From positions 3,913,251 to 3,975,250 of the forward strand of contig OZ037773.1 of NCBI GenBank assembly GCA_964035545.1: a stretch of DNA of 62,000 bases, in the 5' to 3' direction. Every line of letters starts with the position of its first letter. Position 1 is the first letter of the stretch. Source of the DNA: Bugula neritina (taxonomy: Eukaryota > Bryozoa > Gymnolaemata > Cheilostomatida > Bugulidae). Below, piece after piece: positions 1-11,500 of this stretch. Both the position numbers and the translations under genes were made by a program. The notes under the pieces are model-generated. The model searched no databases and had not been told where the DNA came from. It saw nothing but the letters and a program-made list of their open reading frames with translations.

Positions 1-948
1 ATTGACTTGTAAAATTACTTATCACTTGAAATATAATTAACATCCGTATTTTAGTAGCTGAATTGTTTATGAAAGAAAATTTTTCTTGGGACATTACTGT
101 TTATTTTCATGCAATCATTTAATTTCTGTTGAATTTGATATATTAATTTATATGAGTCATGCCTACCTAGAATATTGATGTATAGGTTGCTAGTTTTCAT
201 TAATGAAATTCTTTAGGATTTGCTGTGATCACTGATTACCTAGATGAAGGCCTTAATTTGTGCAACAATAAACAACTGTTGTAAAGTTGATATAATATTA
301 TTGATACTATTTTTAAATGCACATGAATAAAACTGAAAGAAACAATTCTAGGCACAAAATCAACACTGATTTATAAATATTGTGTCATTGCAAGTGAGAG
401 TTTGGAATGCAACAAGTTGGTGACCGGTTTACTGTATTGCAGTTGCAACTTGGCTAATTACCACCTAATTACTAATTAGAATACATATAAGTACAGTCTA
501 TATATTATATTACTATATTCCATTTTAATGCACCACGGGTTAGACTGTTCTAGTGGATTGCACAAAAATAATAAAAGCCTTTGTTTTTAGGGTTGTAGTT
601 AGATCTCTATGTGAACAGATTTAACCTGCATGTTTATCTTTTCGAAGAAACGAAATGAACTGAACCAGTGGGCGTTACTTTTTTGAACGTAAGAGTACGT
701 ATCCATTATTTACATTTCTCTTTTGCAAAGCAGTTTCATTTCGTTGTCTTCCTGTTTTGTGCTGCAGGCAGGTCAGATTTAATAGGTGAGATTGTTTTGC
801 AATTTGCAAGCGTAACAGTTTTGTATATTAAATGCCACACCAAACATCTTAAGCTTGCTGGGTTGAGATTTCCATACGTTTTTTAATTTTTCTTTAATAT
901 AAAAATATATAGCTTTTTGGGCCCCAATACTTAGGCGTCGTTGTACTT
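1..948. other. AT-rich non-coding sequence upstream of the TRIM-like gene
   Basis: No convincing exon is visible. Open stretches here are short, lack coding character and start at non-ATG codons. The segment probably holds the promoter or 5' flank of the TRIM-like gene that follows. Confidence 0.5.
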
Positions 949-972
949 ATGACTTTCACCGGCACCGTGGGC
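949..972 (+). other. Candidate first coding exon of the TRIM-like gene (tentative)
   Basis: An ATG at 949 opens eight codons (MTFTGTVG) that end in phase 0 before a possible gtgtaa donor. This matches the phase needed by the first clear exon at 2514. The surroundings are locally GC/CpG-richer than the flanks. A better gtaagt donor eight bases downstream would put a stop codon in frame, so the assignment is weak. The true start could lie in another unseen exon between here and 2513. Confidence 0.25.
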
Positions 973-2513
973 GTGTAACTGTAAGTGTTTTAGTTTATTT
1001 AATTAAATTTAATATGATTATTATCTGTAAGTATAACTATAGTATCAGTATTACTAAGTATTACTTAGTTTTAGTATTACATTAATACTACATTGGTTAT
1101 ATTATTAGGCCTATTAGTCATAAAACTTGAAAGTAAAAGTAGTGCTACTGCTTCAGACTGCACTACATTTTGATTTAGTTATACTTTTACTTTTATTATA
1201 AAAAATACCATTAGCCTTAGCACTATTGTACTCAGTGAAGATATCAGTATTACGCTATTAGTGTATTACTATTAGTAAATTAGTATTACTAAATACTAAT
1301 TACTATTATAATCATTATGGTTTTCATAGACCTGTATCATACGTAGATGTTTTTGCTTCTCTGCCACATAGTTAGGAACATAACTTCAGAAATTTGCTTT
1401 ACATCAGCAATTTAATGTTTGTAGAAGGTGGAAAAGCTTGATTTCTGCAAAAATCACCAAGCATAACCAATCTATCTTAAACTGAGTATGACAACATTAA
1501 AGAAATTCAACAATTTGGTTAGTACTCGAAACACTTCATGTTGACATTATTCCTATGCACGTATTAACTAAGTGCTATTTAAAGCAATCCAACCCCATAT
1601 GTCTTATCAAACTGATTTTTTTTGTTCTAGTAAACATAATAGTCAACCTATGCAATTACAGCAAATTATTTTGTATAACTTTCTCATTCACTTCTGGTTT
1701 TATATAAGAAAAAAGATTTTGCGTGCATAGCGATGCTTGGTATATTACTATATAATCTGATAATATTTACATATTTTACTTCAATTGACTAGTTTAGGGA
1801 GAGATGATATGCTGTAGCAGCCCACTTGTAGCTAAATACAGTGTAAGGTTTCTTGGTCATCTGCTGTGTATCTTAGGTAAAGTATTGGTATCACAGCCTT
1901 TGGTGCTGGATCACCATAAATCTGTCTTCTCAAACGAAAGCTATTAGGGATATTATTTCACACATTCTTTAGAAGTCTGCCTGCAACCGCACAATTCTTC
2001 GCCAATTCAATTTTTTAAATTCAACCTATTTGATATATTGATAGACTACCACATTCTAATGTGGTAATATGTGTTTGATTACGTTTGCATATTTTGTATT
2101 ATATAACTTTGTTATGCTAAAATTGTCCGTCATAAAATCGGCACGTAGTCGTAACAGCCAATTGACTTATAGATAGCTGTTTTGTTCTGCTAACTTTTCT
2201 AGTGAGTAAGTCAAATATAGTTTGGTAATCTTCTTGTAAGCATGACAAATTACATCCTGAAATACATTCCTATTTGTTGACAAATCACTGGACATTAAAT
2301 AGAAATAACCTTTCAATCATTTTTACAAAGTTATTCAAGTGTTGATTTTGATTTTGAAGCCAACGGAAAAAGCATGCTATCAATTAGATTGAATGGCTGC
2401 CATATCTTCAGCTCAACAACTATACATTTGAAAAAATTATTCTCACAGCATCAGTCTATTTCTCTATGCATTTTAAATGAAAAGCTATTATCCTACATAT
2501 GTAATAATTTCAG

Positions 2514-5500
2514 ACATCCAGTGGCCTAAATGAAAATATAAAGAAACCTGCTGAAGATGGCACTGTCTATGAAGATCCCCCACCACCCTATTCAGAAGTG
2601 AGATACTCTTAATATTATACCTAAAATATCTCACCTTGGTATCTCACCTTTAATATCCTACCTCGAATATCTCACCTTTATTATTCTATTGTTAATATCC
2701 TACCTAGAACTTCATCTTTAATACCTTAACTTTAATATCTTGCTTAACATCTCACCGTACTATCTCACCTAAACTTCCACCAATAATATCTTACCTAATA
2801 ACTCACCTTTATCATCTCACCTTAAAATATTTCAGCTAAGCTTTGTTTAACTGCTACTATACTTGGCACTACTTTATTGTTATTTTTAGTTGAAGTGTGA
2901 AATTTGCTCTACCACTGTGGGAGATGGCTTAAGGAAACCAAAGGTTTTGCCATGTGGAAACTGCTATTGCTTACCTTGCCTTATTAAGCACTACAGCCAG
3001 CCTAACGATGCCATGCATGAACAGGTGCCAGCAAGGTGAGTGACAATGTTTATAGTAAGGTGGATTCCCTTATCTTCTTAACTTATATGTTGAGAATAAC
3101 TCAAAGGTAAAGGTTGCACCTTCAGTGTACTAAAAGCTACATAATTAACTGCCAACCTTTCTGTGCCTGCCCTGTGCTCAAGTTGTACTCTGTTTTGCAG
3201 TCATACTTTATGTTTAAGTTTTACTCTGTTTTAGAGTAAAATGTTGTGGTCAAATTGTACGCTATTTCAGGGTAACACTTTATGCTCAAGTTTTACTCTG
3301 TTTTAGAGAGCCACCATTGCAAGCTGACTCAATCTCTATGACCGTTAGTCATCTTTCGGTGCCTATGGACTCAGATGTGAGTATCTTATATTAATAACCT
3401 CTGCCCCTTAGTTAGAGGAGCAGCTTATACAGAAGGGTATTGTGTTCACCCAAATCTTGGTATTTGTTCAAATGAATAACACAATCTTTTTATATTTTTG
3501 TAATTGTAAAGGTTGTGTTGAAACTGATCATTAAAATGTTCTCAAGTCTTTTGCCCAAACCCACTGTAATAACTGTATTTTTACTTCTTTATAACTTATA
3601 TATGAAGTGGTTTGTAGTCTATTTGTTTATTTTTTGCTCATTTACCAGTCAATAGAATGAGTCTCTGTTTTTTTTATAAGTAAGTACTTCTCATACTACT
3701 TTCATTATGTAGGTTTCTTCGCTAATGACGAGTGATGCGCGTCTTGTGACGGACGAGGAAGATGTTCCCAAGTGCCCCATTCACAGGGGTGTGGTGTTTG
3801 ATAAGGGGTGCAAATGGTGCTACGCCCCTCTCTGTGAGCAATGCATTACTAACCCGGACCACTGCCCAAAGAGAGGTGCTTCTTTACTCCATGTTATCTA
3901 TTTTGCTATTTGTTTAGTTTACTATGCTGTTTCACATTTCCTGTAAAGATATCTTTAAATATGAAATACTTATTAGTTGGTGTTATTCTACACATCTATG
4001 CTGTGGTGTTATTTTAGCATATAAAGTGTTTTTTTTTCAAGTATGAATTTTTTGGTAAAAGCACCTCTTCTTAGTATGCTCTTATTTTGAGGCCAAATTA
4101 AAAGATAGTCTGGCAGAACTGGGGGTTAGGTTCGCAACCTCGGATAAAGTTTTTTTCTCTCTTGATTATTTATCTTGAGGGTCCAGGTAAATATTTCCAG
4201 GTGGGTGTGGACCCGCCACCCTTGAGCATTTCGAGAAATCCAAGATGGCCGCCAATTATGAAAAAAGTCGTCATCTAATAGGCATAAAGTCTATATTATG
4301 TTGCAAAAACAAAAGTTTTTTAATGATTCAAATAGATGTGCAATTTTGGAATGAATATGTGCCATGCCAGCTTGCAAAATTAATCAAAGTAAAGAGCCAA
4401 GAGACATGTTGTTCAGCTCAAAAATCGGAATTGCTTCAATAAAACATCACATATGGTGCAGAGAAATGATACAAGGTTTTTGAACAATTGTTTGGACAGA
4501 TATATAAAGAAAAACATTGCTCATTGCCAGTGAATAAAAAGTGAAAAAGATAGAGGCATATTGCTCAGCTAAAATTAAAATGGAACATATATATAATCAA
4601 ACAGATGTGACAAACTTTTGCTCATGTTCATATTAAGCACCTTTCTCATTTTTTTCTATCATTAGCATTTGTTAGACATGTTAGTTCATTGCAGCACACC
4701 CCTGTTACTGCTTCACAAGGAGAGAACTCTGTGCATGGGATAGATATGTACTAGAACAGCCATATCTCGTTGTTTTGCATGATTGTTGGCTTCCACAGGA
4801 GCATCTAATGAATTTAGGCCATTTTACTTTATTTAGCACACATCAACAGATTATGATCAAAAATTTTTAAGTTTACTCAAAATTCATGAAAACTTGCTAT
4901 TATAGAGTAATAGAATTTGCTGATTTTAACTATGCATAGCAAAAACACTGGGAAGAGGTCCTGCAACATATAAGTGCAGCGTCATGTCATAGGAGCTAAA
5001 TATATATTTGTGAACCATCATGGTTCATATAATATATCTCAATGTACTAATAAATTAGGAAAAAGCAAAGAAAATCATGCATAATTGAAAAAGCCTAAAA
5101 TATTCAGTTTTATTTGCTAAAATTTCAATAGTTTGAGGCTAAAATCTATATACAAGAGTAGCTAAAGTGTAAAAAATCGCCAATGTTCTAGTGGGTTTAA
5201 TGCCGCAGTTTCATATGGCTACCTGGAGGCGTGCTCTGGTGACATTGTCCAATAGCTTCATCGGTAGCAGGCAAAGTACATAAGCTTAAGTCACATCGCA
5301 AATAGCATTGCTGACCTTGGTATTCTAAGCCTTTTGTTTTGTAGATGTCATGGAGGAACACTTTGCATAAGCGTAGCAACATAGCATAAACCTGGTAGCT
5401 TGTATGAATAGTAATCCTGAAAAAAGCCCTAGTGTCACCAAATCACACTTTCTTTCTACCACGACATTTAGTATGACTCCCTTTCCAATGTTTTACATTG

Positions 5501-8500
5501 TTGCCACTACATCACACCCTGAGAGGCCATGGGACGGCAGCAAATTGTCCATTATAGGAATTTGTCTTGGACTTTCTCACCTAGTACGCTGTGGTCTAAG
5601 ATGGGTGGTGGTTTTGCAGGGCACCAAGTGCTATCAGAGAGTGTCATCTGATTCTGTCGTCAACATCTTCATCTGAGAGGCCACATTTCAGTATGACATC
5701 CTTCACTGTATTCATTAACCTTTTCTTTGGCCTCCCTCTTTTTCTCTGTATCTTCATCTCAGCCACCATTATAATATCTTCATCCCTATCTCTTCGGCGC
5801 ACATGTCCATACTATTGAAGAGGTCTTCTCTTCATGCCTATTGCGATGGCTTTTATTTTGGCCTCCTCCTTATATTATCATTTGTTATATGGTCTTCCCA
5901 CTCTATATTGTAAATGTGACAAGGCATTCTCATCTCAGTTGCACTTATCTTGTTCTCTTGTCTTTGAGTCAGTGGCCCTGTCTGATATCCATACATCAGT
6001 GTAGTTTTTATTGTCATCTTGTATAACAGAACCTCCTGCTTGGTGGACATTTTCTTAATTTCTTGTGCATCCTTCTTTGAGTAGTCATTGCAGAATTCAA
6101 TCTTCCTTTTGGCAGACTCCCTGCCCTTTGAATCAGATTGGTTTCTTGATTGCATCTCATCCTTATGAGTAGTGGAAGCATTTATTTCAGACTCATCTCT
6201 GATGTCACTGAGGCCTTACTGTATCTTGTTGCATGCAGAAGTGCTATACACCCACACCTTGACAATTTCAGTTTTATTGGTGATACCAATGATTCCCCCT
6301 TGTTGTGACCAAATCTCACGAAGGTCACCTCAATGGTCATGTCCGGCCAGATGCCGTCGAGCTGGCCGAGTTTATGATGCATTGTGTGGTTACCAGCCAC
6401 GAATTCAATCCTTACATCTTGTGGCATGACCTACATGCTATACCGATATAAATACGTTTCCTCTTCCATTGCTAGGTGTAAGGCCCAGTCTCCTTCTCTA
6501 TCAGCTATGATGTGGGTGTTGATGGTAAAAATTGGTCTAATAAAGCACATGGCCCACAGTTTTGCTGTTCTTGAGCTCTCTGAAATCTTGGTCAACATCT
6601 TTTCAAGGTCCTCCATGCTAGTGATTACACTTTCATCAAAGACTGGCTTCAACAGCTCTCCCACCAATATTCTCAGGCCCCGTGCATTATGGGAAAACTT
6701 TTTCTATTTAGCATTTTGAGGAAACTACCAAAAGTAGAATTAACTACTTTTACCAAATCAGTTTCAACCATTTGGTGTTCCATTGCACTGAACATAGGTC
6801 ATTAAAGTGGAGAAATTAATAGTAAACTTTTATGAAAGGAGATTGGTATGAAAAAGGTAGGGAACCACTGTTCTAATAGATGTATTACTTTCCCCAGCAT
6901 AAAATGGATTCTTATTCATAAAAAAACTGTTTACAAATATTTTTAGAGAAAAAGTCAAATGTGCTGATAGTAGAAGTAGTTTTCGAAAGCAAAAATGTCA
7001 ATATTTAGATAAATGATGTGTCAATAATAAAGCAATTAAATTATGTTAAGAAGTCAGGGTATTGTGTTATTAAGGTTGTTGACCCCTTTTATCTAACTTT
7101 AAAAACATGGCTAAAGTTTTAAAACTGGAAATAACTATTAAATTGGCAGCTCAACAAACCTTTTTGATAGGCATGCTAGTTTGAAATAAATTGCTATTTA
7201 GCTCAAATGACAATGACGTTGCATTTCAATTTTACAGAACCCCTTTCAGTTTTATTTGTTGGACATATTTGTAATCAGCATATAAAATCACCCCATACAG
7301 TAAATTTTCATGAATTTAGAACAAACTGATGCAGAGATGCAAGGAAATTATAAACACGGCAAGGCTAGTTTAAACTTAAGAAAATGAATGATTAAGGCTT
7401 AGCTTAGTTACCCTTGGGGATCATTTGCCTATTACTCAATAATACACATGATAAAGGCACATGCATCTTTATTATATTAATTTCTAAAGATTTCAAAGCA
7501 TTGGAACCTTAAATTTAGCCTCGGCGGGTAGATACATTTGAATTATAAAGAATCGTCTAGTGCCTGGCGGCCATCTTGGATTTCTCAAAATGCTCAAGGG
7601 TAAGAAGTCCACACCCTCCTGGAAACATTTACCTAGACCCTATATTTGAATAATCAGAAGAGAAAAAAACTTTATCCGGGAGTGCAAACCTAAGTCAAAA
7701 ATTGGTGTTTTTCTGCCAGACTAAGAACTTGAAGCCTTTGATAATGGTTTGTGTTGTAGCTCCTGCAGGGAATCAGCACGTCAGCGACTCTCTGGACAGT
7801 CTGATGGAGGCTATTCGAAGGAAGCTAGACTCCTTGAGCTTTGATGTCGACAGTAAAAGAGAAAATCTCTCAGTTCTGAGGGCTGAATGTGAGGCAGCTA
7901 AGGATAAGTACAGTGAGGGAACAGCGGAGTGCAAGCGTATGATTGAAACGGCTAAAGTTGGGCAGGTAATGTCACTATAAGTCACTCAGTCACTATGAGT
8001 TACTATAAATCACTCAGTTACTATATGTCACTACAAGTCACTATAACTCACTCAGTTACTATAAGTAACTACAAGTCATTCAGTCACTATAAGTCATTCA
8101 GTCACTCTGAACTGATAACAGAGGCTACAAATTAGCCAACACACTAGTTTGTTTGTTTGTTTGTTTTCTTTATTTCCATCAAAAAAAACAAAAGGACAAA
8201 AAAATACAAATATACAACAGTAACACAAAAAAGAGCTAAATTCAATTTATATATAATATCAATCGAAGTCAAGATGGGGGCCCATGTGCTCAGTAGCATA
8301 GCTATTCAAGGAGCGGGGCCCAAGTGGCAGTTGAAAAAATAGTGGGAACTATTTATTCAGATTAAGTTAGAGATTTTAGTAGGTGCTTTTTCAACAATAT
8401 TTTAAATGTGGCAAAGCTTTGATGATGTCTTAAAGTCAGAGGTAGCTTATTCCAATTGCTAGACATCTGGTAGTACACTTGACGATGACCTGCTGCGGAG

Positions 8501-11500
8501 GTAGAGAGAGGTAAGGGTAAGGAAAGTTCAGAATGTCTGGTGAGGTAAGTTGGTGGTTGTTTGGTGTGAGATGGAGTATAATAAGCTGAATGACCAAGAA
8601 GACATAGGCGGTAGATATACAAGAGATCAATAGGAAGAATTTCTGCTTTGATAAATAGAGGTGACGTGTGTTCAGTAGGTGATTTGTGGAAAATAATGCG
8701 AATAATGCGTTTTTGAATTAAAAGCAATTTGTTCAGATGGGTTTTAGGGGCATTTCCCCAGGCTTCTAAGCAATATGTAAGTTTGCTGTTTATCAGACTG
8801 TTATATAATAAAATCAAAGCTTTGTATGGCAAAAACTTTGAAGCTAAGTATATCATACCAGTTACTTTGTTGAGCTGAGTCCTTAAAGAATTTATATGAG
8901 CACACCAGTTTAAGTTAATGTCAATGACTACACCTAAAAATTTTATTTCTGAGCTAGGTGAGAGAGGTATATTGTCAATATGGATGGTACTGTTAAGTAC
9001 AAAATTCTTTTGGTAGTTTTTAACAATGATATAGTTTGTTTTCGTTAAGTTTAGAGTTAGTTTGTTTGCAATGCACCAGTTATTAACTTTATTTAGTGAG
9101 GAGTTTATATTTCCAATATCAGCATTTAAATCTTTGCTCTTCCAAAAAAGATTTGTGTCGTCGGCAAACAGAATAGTATCAAATAAAGGACAATGGGTAG
9201 CTAAATCATTTATGTACAGCAGAAAGAGCACAGGGCCCAAGATAGAGCCCTGGGGAACTCCACAGGTGATATGCAAGGAATTGGATATACTGTTCTCTTT
9301 ATAACATGCTGTGTTCGATTGGTCAAGTAGTTTTGAATTAAACTTATGGAGTGAGAATCAAAATTGTAATCTCGTAGTTTCCGTAGCAAAATATTGTGGT
9401 TGATTGTATCGAATGCTTTTGAGAAATCAATGAAAATACCCAATATTACTAATGAGTCATTAAGTGCTTTGAAGGATTGGTCTGAAAACTTAAACAGTGC
9501 GTCTTGTGCACCCTTCTTCTGTTGGAAGCCAAATTGAGAAACCGACAAAATTTTGTGTAGGTTTAAATGTTCATTTAATTGCTTGCAGATTATTTTAGAG
9601 TAAACTAGTACAAATAACTTTCAAATAAGTTGAAGCCCCTTTGGAATTTAATGATCTATATTTTCTAAATTTTTTAGCTAAAAGCTGGTTTAACCTTGTG
9701 AACCATTTATTATTGTGAAATTTAACTAAGTTTAAAGGATTAGGATAAATTTATAAATATGCCTCTTTAATTTAAATGCTAAAAAGATAATAGCTTTGGT
9801 TAAGAAAGCAGGTTGCTGTTTATGCTTTACTTTTTTGCACTATAGGCTTCATAATAGTTATGAATTTTTCACTTTTCTAATTTCAGACTCTGGAAATTCT
9901 TGCTAAATACATGGAATTTGAAAAGATTCTTGCAGCTAGTCGTGAAAAGGAGAGGCAGAAATTGGAAGAGTTTCAAGAAGGTCTAACAAATAAGATGATG
10001 ACTCTTGAAGGAAATGTTAGGACAGTCAGGTCTGGGCTCCAGGCTCAGCAACAGGTGGGAAATCATGAAATACCTGGGATAAATCAGATCATATATCTAT
10101 ATATTCTACTGGTGTTTGTACCACAACAAGTGTTAATATCATGACAAGTGTGTATTGTGGTAGGTGTGTATCATAGCAGGTGTTTGTATTATGACAGGTG
10201 TGTGTATCGTGACAGGTGCTTGTATCATGACAGTTGTGTGTACCATGACAGGTGCTTGTATCATGACCGTTGTGTGTGCCTTGACAGGTGTGTGTAACAT
10301 GACAGGCGTTTGTATCATGACAGGTGCTTGTATCATGATAGGTGTGTGTATCATGACAGGTGTGTGTATCATGACAAGTGTGTGTAACATGACAGATGTT
10401 TGTATCATGACAGGTGTGTGTATCATGACAGGTGCTTGTATCATGATAGGTGTGTGTATCATGACAGCTGTGTGTATCATGACAAGCGTGTGTAACATGA
10501 CAGACGTTTGTATCATGACAGGTGCTTGTATCATGACAGCCTGGCAATTTATTACAGTATAGAAACACTCTTGAGTAAAAGTCATATAAAAACAAATGCG
10601 TAATAAACTGCAATGGCTGTTGAATTATAACTCAAAGCTAGTAGTTTACAAACTTGGTTAGTCTTCAACGTCAAAAACTTAGCTATTATAAACCATCAAG
10701 CTCATGGTTGAAAAGAAGTTGTTTAGTAAATCCAACTTTCTTTTTTGCAAAATTAGATACATGTAGTCTAGTGCAGCCAAAACAATCTAGTCGGTGTTGG
10801 TACTTGTAGCTACAGCCTGTCCACTTCGGGGCAGCCGTTTAATACTGGTCATTAATTTCTTAAAAAGTTAGTGACTGGTTACACAACGCATGTAACGTGT
10901 TTAGACATGTCTGGCTAGACAGACATGTCTACGTACTCTGATTGGTTGAACAATTCATAATTTATCTATTTATTCACCAACGAGATTATTTCTTTACAAG
11001 GCTTTCTTTACAAGTAATTTTTACTAAAGGCTTCTTTGGTCTTATTGAATGCAAAAGTTTTTTCTCGCATAAAAACATACGTAGAAAAGTATATGTTTTC
11101 ATGATGATTAGTGTTTGTGATGCCCAGTTTGCATACCAGTATTTTTCATCGTAGATTTTTAGACACCCATAATCAACCTATTATTTGATGAAACTATTGG
11201 ATAATATACAAGTATTTTCCAGCCTCATTCACTAATTTTTTCAAAGGGTTTTGATTATAAGTATATCCCAAATTATTTTTGCCTACATGCCTGCTTATAC
11301 ACCTGATGTTTAATGGCTGGTACCGACACTCTATTTTAGTTGTTACGAGTCGATGACTGGCTTAAAATTGCATTAAGCATAAGCAATAATGATTTGCTGT
11401 TTTCTGTCATGAAAAGACAATTTCTAGCTGGAAAGGAAGTTTCATAGTCTATTGTTATAATTTACAGGCTAAGGTGCTGGTGAGATATCAAGAAACTAGG

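Larger units (their letters stand above)
4108..7721. mobile_element. 3.6-kb DNA transposon with long terminal inverted repeats and TA target duplication
   Basis: The ends read GTCTGGCAG...CTGCCAGAC, flanked on both sides by TA. Beyond the tips, about 140 bases at 4108-4253 match the reverse complement of 7570-7721 with a few mismatches and small gaps; both arms include the cggataaagtttttttct and ccaagatggccgcc segments. The TA duplication suggests a Tc1/mariner-like or other TA-target cut-and-paste mechanism, but the inverted repeats are long and I see no DDE transposase. The interior holds a decayed minus-strand gene interrupted by a LINE fragment. It sits in intron 4 of the TRIM-like gene. 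Confidence 0.8.

Noticed and set aside
8362-9276. 304-residue reverse transcriptase as a host gene
   Set aside because: RT with FADD motif, frame break upstream, truncated 5' end and AAAC tail: a dead LINE copy.
10089-10613. Cys/His-rich repeat protein (HDTxTC units) on the minus strand
   Set aside because: Translation of an 18-bp intronic minisatellite; open in several frames.
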